From the NCBI RefSeq assembly GCF_008119665.1, contig NZ_CP043046.1, positions 4,092,001-4,156,000 on the forward strand: a stretch of DNA of 64,000 nucleotides, written 5' to 3'. This DNA is from Pigmentiphaga aceris (GTDB taxonomy: Bacteria > Pseudomonadota > Gammaproteobacteria > Burkholderiales > Burkholderiaceae_B). The position numbers and the translations under genes are program-made. The stretch's first letter is position 1. The number at the start of each line of letters is the position of its first letter. Below the pieces are notes generated by a model, which saw only the letters and a program-made list of their open reading frames with translations, did no database searches and was not told the origin of the DNA. Below, piece after piece: positions 8,370 through 16,794 of this stretch.

Positions 8370-10981
8370 TTCGCGATTACTCCTTTCAAACCGCCGCCGA
8401 TCAGCGCTGCCGTATCGGCCATCACAAACAAGGGCGCGAGCCCGCCAGGCGTTACCAGATAACGCGCTTCCCAGACCGGATCGAACTTGTCCTTGAAGCT
8501 GCGCAGACCACGGAAATTATAGAAACGCTCGCCGTACTGGAACATCAGTCGGCCAAAGCGGTGCCAACGGGGCGCAAGCTGGTGGCTGGTCATGCCCGAC
8601 ATCGGCGACATGCCCAGGCCGAAGCGTTGATATCCCAATCCCTTGAAATGCAGCATCAGCTTGGCAAACAGGAAGTCCATGGTGCCGGCGGGTGCGTCAG
8701 ACGCCTGTCGCATCAAGTCGACCGTGACTTCGACACGCAACACTTCGGGCGACATCAGTGTGGCAAAAGCCACTGCGCGTCCGTGCTGGCGCACCAAGGC
8801 CACGGGCTGGCGCAAGATGTATTCGTCATCGAACGCCCCCAGCGAGAAGCTCTTTTCGCGTGCCTCGTGCTTGGCAAGCCAGGCGTTGGACACCGCGCGT
8901 AGCTCTTCCAGCACACCGGGCACATCGGGTTGCTCAATGATCTCGAAGCTCAGGCCCTCGCGTTCGCCACGGCTGACGCCATGACGCAGATTGGCGCGGC
9001 GTGGGCCTTGCAGCGAGAATTCGGGCAAGGACACGTAGGCATCTTCACCCAGCTTGTAGGCACGCAAGCCGGCATCCAGATACATCGGCAGGGTTTGCGG
9101 GCGAGCCTTGTAGAACGCCGCACGGCCACCGTGGGCGTCGGCCATCTCGATGAAGCGCCAGATCAGTTCGGGCCATTCACGTGCCTCGCCCACCGGGTCT
9201 GACAAGGCAATCCAGGACCGGCCCTGCTTGCCGTACATGATGAACGACTTGCCCGAGGCCGAGAACAGCAAGCTCTTGTCGCCCATCAAGGCCAGACATG
9301 CGTCAGCGGCAGGCTGCGCCCGGACCACGGCGGCCGCGCGCTGCAATTGTTCTTCGTCGGGTTCGGTAATGGTGCCCGAAGGCTGGCGGAACAACTGCCA
9401 CAACCCCAGCGCCAAACTGAACATGGCCGCTGCCATCAGCGCCCGCATCGAGCGAGATGCATTGGCGTCAAAGGCGAACTGCCACCACATGCGATCGACG
9501 TAATCGACGTCGCGATAGGCAAAGAACAGAACCCAGGCGCAGGCTGCCAGCACACACGCCACCGCCACCAGCCAGCCCTTCTCGAAGGTCTGCGTGAACA
9601 ACGAAGAACGGCGATAGAACTGCTTGCGCGACACGATCAGCAAGATGGTCAGGAAGCCGAGCATGCCAGCCTCGGTCACCGCAATGCCCTTGGGAACCGC
9701 CAACACGCCGGCCAGAATCGCCAGAACCAGGGTGCTCCACCAGGCAGCGTCCAGCCTGTGCACCAGGCCTCGCGCCACAAACAGCATGGCCACCCCGGCC
9801 ACACTGCCGATCAAGTGCGCGGCTTCGACCAGGAACAGCGGCATCTGCAAAGCCAGCAGTTCGCTGGCGGCATCGTCACCGGTTGGCGTGACGCCCGACA
9901 CCATCAGCATGATGCCGGACAGCGACGTGACGGCCGCCAGCAGGCCCGGCGTCAGGCGCACGGCGGCGCGTGCGACACGCGGCGCGGCCGAACTGCGACG
10001 CGCCTCGAAGCTGACCAGCATGACGGTGGCAACCAGCAGCGGCAGCAGGAAATAAATGCCGCGATACAGGATCAGCGCACCGGCGATCTCGTCGGCTGGC
10101 GCACGGCCCCCGCAGGCCAGCAGGATCACTGCCTCGAATACGCCCAGCCCGCCCGGTACGTGACTGATCACCCCCAGCGCCATGGCCAGGGCATAGAACG
10201 CCACGAAGGTAGGCAGATCCACCACATTGGCGGGCAGCAGGAACCACAGCGCTGCGGCGGCTGCGCTCAGGTCGGCGGCAGAAATAAGCAACTGGCGCAC
10301 GGCCAGCCCCGGCAGCGGCAGGCGAACATGCCAACGCCCTGCGATCACCAGTTCACGACGCCACGAACACAGCCAGACAAAACCAGCCACCCCGAGGATG
10401 ACCAGGATCGCCAGGCCACGGATCAGCGCGACCGGCATTTCCAGCATGGCGGCGGTTTCGCTCGCGCCCCACAGCAAGCCAACTGCCCCGAAGGCAGTCA
10501 TGCCCAGCCCGAACGCGCCTGCATTGAACGCGATTGCCCGGGCAATCTTGCTGGGTTCGACCCCGGCAGCGGCGTACATGCGCATGCGCACCGTGCCGCC
10601 GGTGAGCACCCCCAGGCCAACCGTGTTGCCCAAGGCATACGCCACGAACGACGTCAGCAAGATGGTCGGTTTCTTTACCACCGCGCCTGCGTAATGCAGG
10701 CTGGAGGCGTCATAGCCAGTGAGAATCAGATAGCTCAGGGCCGTGAAGAACAGGGACAAGGCCAGGTCGGTGGGTGCCACCGCCATGGTGGCGGCCACCA
10801 CCGAGGCATAGTCGACCTCGGCCAATACGGCATGCAGCGCATCGAAAACCAACGCGCCAAGCACGATGGCAATGATGGGTACCAGCCAGGGCTTGAGCGC
10901 ATACCAGCGTGAGCGGGCTGGCGAAGCCAGCGCTTCGGCCGTTTTTGCGGCGATTTGGTCCGGCAGGTGTTCGTTTGTCAT
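8366..10981 (-). CDS. mprF: Bifunctional lysylphosphatidylglycerol synthetase/flippase
   Basis: 871 aa. The N-terminal about 520 residues form a multi-pass membrane flippase with typical MprF blocks (ASSLHYAGAVVKKP, SFVAYALGNTVGLGVLTGGTVR, HVPGGLGVFEAVIL). The C-terminal about 330 residues form the soluble DUF2156 synthase domain (MMYGKQGRSWIALSDPVG-like block, MDFLFAKLMLHFKGLGYQRF, SFKDKFDPVWEARYLV). The enzyme transfers lysine from Lys-tRNA to phosphatidylglycerol and flips the product, lowering surface negative charge. It is the first gene of a two-gene operon with acvB. The length matches the family's usual 840-880 aa. Confidence 0.94.
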   Translation of the reverse strand: MTNEHLPDQIAAKTAEALASPARSRWYALKPWLVPIIAIVLGALVFDALHAVLAEVDYASVVAATMAVAPTDLALSLFFTALSYLILTGYDASSLHYAGAVVKKPTILLTSFVAYALGNTVGLGVLTGGTVRMRMYAAAGVEPSKIARAIAFNAGAFGLGMTAFGAVGLLWGASETAAMLEMPVALIRGLAILVILGVAGFVWLCSWRRELVIAGRWHVRLPLPGLAVRQLLISAADLSAAAAALWFLLPANVVDLPTFVAFYALAMALGVISHVPGGLGVFEAVILLACGGRAPADEIAGALILYRGIYFLLPLLVATVMLVSFEARRSSAAPRVARAAVRLTPGLLAAVTSLSGIMLMVSGVTPTGDDAASELLALQMPLFLVEAAHLIGSVAGVAMLFVARGLVHRLDAAWWSTLVLAILAGVLAVPKGIAVTEAGMLGFLTILLIVSRKQFYRRSSLFTQTFEKGWLVAVACVLAACAWVLFFAYRDVDYVDRMWWQFAFDANASRSMRALMAAAMFSLALGLWQLFRQPSGTITEPDEEQLQRAAAVVRAQPAADACLALMGDKSLLFSASGKSFIMYGKQGRSWIALSDPVGEAREWPELIWRFIEMADAHGGRAAFYKARPQTLPMYLDAGLRAYKLGEDAYVSLPEFSLQGPRRANLRHGVSRGEREGLSFEIIEQPDVPGVLEELRAVSNAWLAKHEAREKSFSLGAFDDEYILRQPVALVRQHGRAVAFATLMSPEVLRVEVTVDLMRQASDAPAGTMDFLFAKLMLHFKGLGYQRFGLGMSPMSGMTSHQLAPRWHRFGRLMFQYGERFYNFRGLRSFKDKFDPVWEARYLVTPGGLAPLFVMADTAALIGGGLKGVIAK

Positions 10982-11130
10982 TCAGTCATTTCAAGCTGGC
11001 GTACTCAGGGCTGCCGCGTTGCGAGCGGCAGCATCAAGACTACCTGAGCACGGCACGCTAACCAAGCGCTCGCTTGCCGAGAAAGCGAGTGCAGGACAGC
11101 ATGCGGTAACGATGGTAAATAAGAACGTTT

Positions 11131-11919
11131 TCAGGCGATCACCGTGCGGTCACGTCCTTGACGTTTTGCCGCATACAAGGCTTCGTCTACACGCTTCAAC
11201 AGATGGTCGGGCGCTTCGTCGGGATCGTCGCCGCGCACAAGGCCAATCGACAGGCTGAGGCGGAAAGCATCCCCGTCGTCAGGCCCGGGCAAGGCGGAAA
11301 CACGGGCGCGCAAGCGGGCAAGCGTGATCGTACTGGACTCGAGATCAGCCCCTGGAAGAATGATCAGGAATTCTTCGCCGCCCCAGCGACCGCATACGTC
11401 ATCGGCGCGCAAGTTGTTGCGAAACAACTCTCCGAGCGCTGCCAACACCTTGTCACCTGCGTCGTGGCCATAGTTGTCGTTGATCGATTTGAAGTGGTCG
11501 ATGTCAGCCATGGCCACACACACCGGCTCGCCGCCCTTGGCCAGCTTGCGCAAGTGGTCGCCAAGCAAACCCAGCATGAAGCGGCGGTTGGGCAACCCGG
11601 TTAACTCGTCGCGGCTGGACAACCACTGCAGGCGATCATTCACATCACGCAGCATGTGCTGGTACTGATCGCTGATACGAACGATCTTTTCCAGCTGCCG
11701 CAGCTTGCGCTGGTAGTTGACCGCGTAGCCCTGACCCCGCTCACGCTCGGCGTTCTGGTAGCGATCGGCAATATGCGAAATCCGATCGATCTGCCGCGAC
11801 TGATCGAGATAACGCGTGTACAACTCTGCCAACGCGGCATGCAGGGGGTGCCCCTGATGCGCACCGTCGTCAAGCAGCGCGTTTATCTCTCGGGCGAGCG
11901 GATCATCGGATTTCATCAT
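11131..11919 (-). CDS. siaD: SiaD-type diguanylate cyclase (GGDEF)
   Basis: 262 aa, soluble. An N-terminal helical/coiled region (about residues 30-100) precedes a GGDEF domain. The active-site loop is GGEEF, with the catalytic DELTGLPNRR and DIDHFKSIND blocks present. An inhibitory I-site RADD lies exactly five residues before GGEEF, so product feedback inhibition is expected. No membrane segments are seen, as in Pseudomonas SiaD, which is activated by unphosphorylated SiaC. The ATG overlaps the siaC stop (TGATGATG), and the frame is the last of the siaABCD operon. Its identity as SiaD rather than a generic cyclase rests on the operon. Confidence 0.9.
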   Translation of the reverse strand: MMKSDDPLAREINALLDDGAHQGHPLHAALAELYTRYLDQSRQIDRISHIADRYQNAERERGQGYAVNYQRKLRQLEKIVRISDQYQHMLRDVNDRLQWLSSRDELTGLPNRRFMLGLLGDHLRKLAKGGEPVCVAMADIDHFKSINDNYGHDAGDKVLAALGELFRNNLRADDVCGRWGGEEFLIILPGADLESSTITLARLRARVSALPGPDDGDAFRLSLSIGLVRGDDPDEAPDHLLKRVDEALYAAKRQGRDRTVIA

Positions 11920-12299
11920 CAACGGTCTTGAGCAACGACCTCGAACGGGAAGGTGTAGTCCTCACGGAATTCTTCCGCCAGATTGGCCACCCCTTCGTTC
12001 TCGGGCTCGTAAAGCCACACAACACTTACGGCACGACCACCTTGATGCGCTGTTTCCAGCAAATCCAGGATATCGATCAGTGCACGGATGCTGCTGGTGT
12101 TCAGGTAAAGCAAGGTCAGCCGCAGGCTCAGCGGACGCTGGTCGGCGGCGAGATAGGCTTCGATCCAGTCGATGACCGGCTGGTAGAGTTCGAATGCATT
12201 CTCGGGGTAGGAATCCCCCGTCATTTCCAGCAGTCCGGATGCCCAGTCGGCCTTGACCGCGGGAATCGAGTCTGTACCGGCGACAGTGAGGTCGCGCAT
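11919..12299 (-). CDS. siaC: SiaC phospho-switch protein (DUF1987)
   Basis: 126 aa, soluble. It carries the SiaC-family core: a YPENAFELYQPVIDWIEAY block, then the LYLNTSS motif and a C-terminal segment rich in acidic residues. Starting at the ATG at 12299, which has a GAGGA site 5-6 bases upstream, the threonine of LNTSS is residue 68. That is the residue phosphorylated by SiaB and dephosphorylated by SiaA in Pseudomonas aeruginosa. An in-frame TTG at 12314 is rejected for lack of a site and loss of this numbering. In its unphosphorylated form SiaC is known to bind and activate SiaD. Confidence 0.92.
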   Translation of the reverse strand: MRDLTVAGTDSIPAVKADWASGLLEMTGDSYPENAFELYQPVIDWIEAYLAADQRPLSLRLTLLYLNTSSIRALIDILDLLETAHQGGRAVSVVWLYEPENEGVANLAEEFREDYTFPFEVVAQDR

Positions 12300-12310
12300 A
12301 TTATTCCTCG

Positions 12311-12853
12311 TCAAATTGCTACGTGAAGACTGAAAAACGCCCGGCCAGCGTCAAGCGGCACCAGGGTGTATTTCAGCGGCTCGCGCGCCTTGCGCGCGAG
12401 ATCAATCAATCCAAGGCCGGCACCCGTCTTGGCTCCCGGTTCGCGCGGCTGTCGCAGCTGCGTCTTGTAGGCAGCCTTAAGCGCCGCCGCATCCAGCAGG
12501 TTCAAGCCGTCCACGCGTGCAGCAAGTTCCTCGCCATCGGCCAGCTCCACCACGTTCCCGGCGCTGACCACGTAGCCGCCATCAGGACCATGCGACACCA
12601 CCAGCGTAGCCTGTGCATCCGCACCCACCCACCCCTTGCGGCCGGTGTAGTGACGAATGTTCTGCGTAAGCTCGATGTAGGCCGAAAATACGTCACCGAC
12701 CGCAGGGCGAGGTGCCGCCAGGCTTTCGAGGTGCAGGCGCAAGGCGTGCCCGATTTCTTCGATCAAGGTCGCTGAAAACGGCCCATTGAAGCAAAGCAGG
12801 ATCTGCTGTTCGATGAAGACGTCGCGCAGCGACTGGACATCGATCCGCTTCAT
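12311..12853 (-). CDS. siaB: SiaB protein kinase (DUF6272, GHKL-like)
   Basis: 180 aa from the ATG at 12853, chosen because GGAG sits 6 bases upstream; earlier in-frame ATG/TTG codons at 12865-12886 have weaker sites. A GHKL-type ATP-binding fold is suggested by the N-box-like ELTQNIRHY and the glycine block AGLGLIDLARKA near the C-terminus. SiaB phosphorylates SiaC on Thr68. The stop overlaps an alternative siaC start and the genes are tightly packed, so translational coupling is likely. The family is widespread next to SiaA-type phosphatases. Confidence 0.88.
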   Translation of the reverse strand: MKRIDVQSLRDVFIEQQILLCFNGPFSATLIEEIGHALRLHLESLAAPRPAVGDVFSAYIELTQNIRHYTGRKGWVGADAQATLVVSHGPDGGYVVSAGNVVELADGEELAARVDGLNLLDAAALKAAYKTQLRQPREPGAKTGAGLGLIDLARKAREPLKYTLVPLDAGRAFFSLHVAI

Positions 12854-12882
12854 TTCATTCTCCATTAGATGCTCAGTCATAC

Positions 12883-14952
12883 TCAATTACGCGGTTTGAA
12901 ACGGAAGCTGAGCACGGTTATGTCGTCGCGCTGGACACGCGACCCCTGGTAGTCCGCCAATACCTGGGCGAACGCAGTGCGCTGTTCGGCCATCGGCAAG
13001 CGGGCCTGGGCAGTCAGCAGCTCGATGAAGCGCCGCCGACCGAAACCGAAACCCTTCTCTCCCCCCGCCTGGTCGAGATAACCATCGGTGGTGAGATAGT
13101 ACGTGGAGCCGGGGTCAAGCGGCTGCACCTGATTCTCGAAACTTGGTGTCTTTCTGTCTGCAATACTTGCACGCGTTCCGGTCAATTCCTGGGCCGTCTC
13201 GCCATCACTGGAATACAAGGACAGACGCGCACCCGCAAAGGTCAGCGTGCCGGCGTGCAAATCGACCGCACACAGCGCGGCGTCCATGCTGGTGGCAATG
13301 CCGCGCATGGATTCGTCGTGCAGCATCATGGTGCGCACCACGTCGTCCATACGGGTCAAGACACGCGCCGGGTCATCCAACCCGATTTCGCTGACCGCGA
13401 TATCAAAGGCGGTTCGCCCGATCATGGTCATCAGCGCCCCCGGCACCCCGTGGCCTGCGCAATCCACCACGCCCAGCAGGCACCTGCCCTCGCCTGCCCG
13501 GAACACGAAGAAGTCACCGCCGACCTCGTCGCGTGGCATCCACAGCAGGAAATGATCCTCACCGACCGATTCGGCCAGATGCTTGTGCGGCAGAATGCCC
13601 CGCTGAATCATGCTGGCGTAACGCAGGCTGTCCTGAATCGCGCCGTGGGCAGTCGTCACCTCGCGGTTGGCATTGGCCAGATCGCGGGTGCGCTCTTCGA
13701 TACGGTGTTCAAGCTGCTGGGTGTGGCTGAGGATTTCCCCCGCCATGTGGCTGAAGGCCCGCGTGAGGTCGCCCAGCTCGTCGTCGCGTGAAGACGCCAG
13801 CAAAACCTGATAATTGCCGCCCGACATCTGGGCAACCGAGCGATGCAGGCGCGCGAGCGGATTGAGAATCGCCCGATCGATGGCGAATGTAAGCAGGATT
13901 GCCAAGGCCACCATGCCCGCCAATACGCAGATCGATAAGGTCAGCAGCAGTTTTTCATCAAGCACTGCTGCAGTACGCAAGTCCACGGCACCGATCACAT
14001 ACCAATCAAGTTCCGGCAGATAGGTGATGCCGGCAAGCTGCGGGCGGCCCTGCAACTGCAAGGCCACGGTCTGCACCTCTTCGCCACCATTGGCGCGCAA
14101 TACAGTGAATGCCGCGTTCAAGCCATCCACGTCGCGCGCATCCACCTGGCGATAAATCGTTTTCTCGGACGCCGCCTTCGATACCGAGGCGTACTCGATC
14201 AGGCTGCGGTCGGGGTGGGCCTGGATCACACCATTGCCATTGACAATGATGTTGGTCACCCCCGCCTGGGTGGTGCTGACGAAGTCGGTCAGGAAACGGC
14301 TCAGGTCGATGCCGCTGCTGATCAGTCCGATGAAGCTGCCGTCAGCGCGCACCGGAACGTTGATCCAGACCTTGGCGACCTTGAGCTTTTCATCGACGTT
14401 GACGTTGAGCGAGTAATCCTGGGACGTGGCATTGGCAGCGGCGTCGCGGGTGGCAAAGTACCAGGCGTCACCGGCCTCGCCCGCTTTCAAGGTGTAGCTG
14501 GGTTGCGCCGGGTCGCGCTTGCCATCGTGCACGTAATAGTGCAGCGAGCGGTCCACCATGACGAAGTAGCTCTGGTCGGGAAACACACGACGGAAGCGCT
14601 CTGCGTCGGCCAGCAACGCTGCAAGACGCTCGGGATTGTCTTCGTCCTGCAGCCAGGCGCGCATGGCGGCCAATTCTGCAAAGCGTTGCGCCACCGCGAC
14701 TTCGCGCGACAACACCGTGCTGAGCTTCTGCTTTTGCAGCAAGGCGTGCGCACGTGCAAATTCGGCACCAAACTGGCCGCGTATCGAATCGACAGCGTAT
14801 AAGCCAGCCCCCAGTGCCGCCAGCAGCAGGACACCGAACAACGCCAACATGGTCAGCGCGGACTTCCATCTCAAGCTCAAAGCGCTATATCCCAAATGCC
14901 CGGAAACCCCGAGCCCTACATAAAACGCCCGCAGAACCAATGCGGGCGTCAC
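12883..14952 (-). CDS. siaA: SiaA membrane sensor with PP2C-type phosphatase domain
   Basis: 689 aa from a GTG codon. Layout: TM1 about 33-54, a large periplasmic Cache-like sensor about 55-330 (SYFVMVDRSLHYYVHDGK, NVPVRADGSFIGLISSGID), TM2 about 335-358, HAMP about 359-411, a short coiled linker and a SpoIIE/PP2C phosphatase domain from about 440 to the end. Metal-binding motifs are present (RDEVGGDFF 474-482, VVDCAGHGVPGA around 495-506). SiaA dephosphorylates SiaC in response to an extracellular cue, raising c-di-GMP. It is the first gene of the operon, in the order siaA-siaB-siaC-siaD as in Pseudomonas. The exact start is uncertain because no good upstream site is seen. Confidence 0.92.
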   Translation of the reverse strand: MTPALVLRAFYVGLGVSGHLGYSALSLRWKSALTMLALFGVLLLAALGAGLYAVDSIRGQFGAEFARAHALLQKQKLSTVLSREVAVAQRFAELAAMRAWLQDEDNPERLAALLADAERFRRVFPDQSYFVMVDRSLHYYVHDGKRDPAQPSYTLKAGEAGDAWYFATRDAAANATSQDYSLNVNVDEKLKVAKVWINVPVRADGSFIGLISSGIDLSRFLTDFVSTTQAGVTNIIVNGNGVIQAHPDRSLIEYASVSKAASEKTIYRQVDARDVDGLNAAFTVLRANGGEEVQTVALQLQGRPQLAGITYLPELDWYVIGAVDLRTAAVLDEKLLLTLSICVLAGMVALAILLTFAIDRAILNPLARLHRSVAQMSGGNYQVLLASSRDDELGDLTRAFSHMAGEILSHTQQLEHRIEERTRDLANANREVTTAHGAIQDSLRYASMIQRGILPHKHLAESVGEDHFLLWMPRDEVGGDFFVFRAGEGRCLLGVVDCAGHGVPGALMTMIGRTAFDIAVSEIGLDDPARVLTRMDDVVRTMMLHDESMRGIATSMDAALCAVDLHAGTLTFAGARLSLYSSDGETAQELTGTRASIADRKTPSFENQVQPLDPGSTYYLTTDGYLDQAGGEKGFGFGRRRFIELLTAQARLPMAEQRTAFAQVLADYQGSRVQRDDITVLSFRFKPRN

Positions 14953-15207
14953 ACCTGTGAACTGCGCCTGACCGGACGCTGCTCGACGGTAGCAAACCGT
15001 CTATGTTCGCAAAAGTCAGCGAAAAAGGCGACAAGCAAATTGGGGACTGATCGACTTTTCCACAGTTGCTGTGGATAAGTCTGGGGATCGTGCACTAGCA
15101 ACCTGAGAATTTTGAGCAACGATGCGGTTTTGGAGGTGGTGCCGCGCATACGAGCACGGGGCATGCAGCTTGCTGAAAAAACCACCACAACCTGACAGGA
15201 GATTGAC

Positions 15208-15402
15208 ATGGACCACGATAAAAAGCCCGATCCCGACCGTAGCCCCTTGCCGCCCACAACCGCGCGTACGCTGAACAATCGGCCAGATGATGCCAATCGT
15301 GCAGGTGCTGGCACCACTTTTCCGCCGGGCGTAGACCCGGAAGATGCGCGTGACCCTGGACGAATGACGCCGGAATCGACCAAGGTCGATAACCGGTCCT
15401 GA
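15208..15402 (+). CDS. Small hydrophilic protein of unknown function
   Basis: 64 aa with no hydrophobic stretch and no cysteine, rich in Pro, Asp, Arg and Thr (PPTTARTLNNRPDDANRAG). It begins MDHDKKPDPDRSPLPP. The call rests on a clear AGGAG site 7 bases before the ATG and its isolation between two other genes. It looks intrinsically disordered. I do not recognise the family; similar short Pro/Asp-rich proteins are common and unannotated in Burkholderiales. Confidence 0.65.
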   Translation: MDHDKKPDPDRSPLPPTTARTLNNRPDDANRAGAGTTFPPGVDPEDARDPGRMTPESTKVDNRS

Positions 15403-15501
15403 GCGAATCCAGACGGATTCCTGGGCGTGAAAGTTGCTCTAGTGCTGCACCCAGGTGAGCCATCATGTCTCACCGGCCTACCCGACCGGAGCATCAATGC
15501 C

Positions 15502-16683
15502 ATGAATTCGTCCACCCATACGCACTGCGATCCGCGTGCGTCTTCGTCAGCTGCTGGTTCAGCAGCCAGACACGCGCAGTTGAAATCCTCCAGCCGAGGT
15601 CTTCGCCCCACGCTGATAGCCAGCAGCCTGGTTGCACTCGGCGCACTCGCTGCGTGCAGCACGCCTTCCGACCGCCCGTCGCCCCTTGCGAACGCGGTAT
15701 CCAATACTTCGGCTGCACTGCGTGCCGACGATGACATGAAAACGGTGCTGGACACCTTCGCGTCGTTGAACCCCAAGGCAATCGAGAAAATCTCGGTGGA
15801 AGAGGCACGTGCTCAACCTACCTTTGCTGATGCAGTGAAAGGTACGGTGCTGGCACAGGGCCGCGACGCCACGCCAACCGCATTGGTGCCGGGGGTGAGC
15901 ACCCGTGACGGCACTATTCCCAGCCCTGCCGGACGCTTGCCGGTGCGGGTATACACACCGCAAGGCCAAGGCCCCTTCCCCGTCATCGTCTATTTCCACG
16001 GTGGCGGCTGGGTACTGGCTGACCGCGAGGTCTATGACGGTGGCGCGCGCGGTTTGGCCAAACAAGCGAACGCGGTGGTCTTGTCGGTCGACTATCGGCG
16101 CGCACCGGAAGCCAAATTCCCTGCTGCCTGGGATGACGCGCTGGCCAGTTATCGCTGGGCCGTGAATAACGCGCGCGCCATCAACGGCGACGGACGCCTG
16201 GCTTTGGCCGGTGAAAGCGCGGGCGGCAACCTGGCGATGGCTACGGCAATTGCTGCGCGTGACGCAGGCATGGTGCAGCCCAAGCATGTGCTGGCGGTAT
16301 ATCCGGTTGCCCAGACCGGTAGCCTGAACACCCCGTCATACATTGAAAATGCAGCAGCCAAACCGCTCAATCGCCCGATGATCGAGTGGTTCCTGGACAA
16401 GCTGTTGCGCACGCCGGCAGACAAGCAGGACACCCGACTGGACTTGGTGAACGCCGATCTGCGTGGCTTGCCACCGGTCACCATCATCAATGCCCGTCTC
16501 GATCCTTTGCGCAGCGACGGTGCAATGCTGGAAGACGCGCTGAAAAAAGCGGGCGTGTCGGTCGAACGAAAGGACTATGCGGGCGTGACCCACGAGTTCT
16601 TCGGCGGTGCGGCTGTGTTGCAGAAGGCGCGTGAGGCGCAGGCGTATGCAGGTCAACGCCTGATGCAGTCGTTCGGACAGTAA
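15502..16683 (+). CDS. Lipoprotein alpha/beta hydrolase (hormone-sensitive-lipase family)
   Basis: 393 aa from the ATG at 15502, which has GGAG 10 bases upstream; an in-frame start at 15427 has no site. The N-terminus is unusually long before a lipoprotein signal (LVALGALAACSTPS, lipobox LAAC), so the mature protein is predicted to be lipid-anchored in the periplasm. The HSL/GDXG esterase signature is complete: HGGGW oxyanion motif, GESAGGN nucleophile elbow, Asp in ARLDPLRSDG and His in YAGVTHEFFG. It should hydrolyse short- to medium-chain esters; the true substrate is unknown. The gene is followed by a bidirectional terminator shared with the convergent TonB receptor. Confidence 0.88.
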   Translation: MNSSTHTHCDPRASSSAAGSAARHAQLKSSSRGLRPTLIASSLVALGALAACSTPSDRPSPLANAVSNTSAALRADDDMKTVLDTFASLNPKAIEKISVEEARAQPTFADAVKGTVLAQGRDATPTALVPGVSTRDGTIPSPAGRLPVRVYTPQGQGPFPVIVYFHGGGWVLADREVYDGGARGLAKQANAVVLSVDYRRAPEAKFPAAWDDALASYRWAVNNARAINGDGRLALAGESAGGNLAMATAIAARDAGMVQPKHVLAVYPVAQTGSLNTPSYIENAAAKPLNRPMIEWFLDKLLRTPADKQDTRLDLVNADLRGLPPVTIINARLDPLRSDGAMLEDALKKAGVSVERKDYAGVTHEFFGGAAVLQKAREAQAYAGQRLMQSFGQ

Positions 16684-16733
16684 TTCGGACAGCAAGGCGC
16701 TGCTGATGGAAAGTCTCCCGCAGCAGTGAAAAG

Positions 16734-16769
16734 ACGAGGCACCGGCACACGCATGTTCCGGTGCCTCGT
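16734..16769. terminator. Bidirectional terminator between esterase and TonB receptor A
   Basis: A perfect 12-bp stem (ACGAGGCACCGG / CCGGTGCCTCGT) with a 12-base loop lies between two convergent stop codons (16683 and 16795). The minus-strand side is followed by TCTTTTC, the plus side by a weaker CATTTCATC. Confidence 0.85.
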
Positions 16770-16794
16770 GCATTTCATCATTGGATAGACATCG

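Noticed and set aside
9347..10912. Long plus-strand open frame opposite mprF
   Set aside because: Composition is Gln/His/Arg-rich and typical of a GC-skewed antisense frame; mprF on the other strand is unmistakable.
11010..11032. 8-bp inverted repeat upstream of mprF as terminator of siaD
   Set aside because: The stem GCTGCCGC/GCGGCAGC is perfect, but no T-run follows on the minus strand and it sits about 100 bases away from the siaD stop, close to the mprF start.
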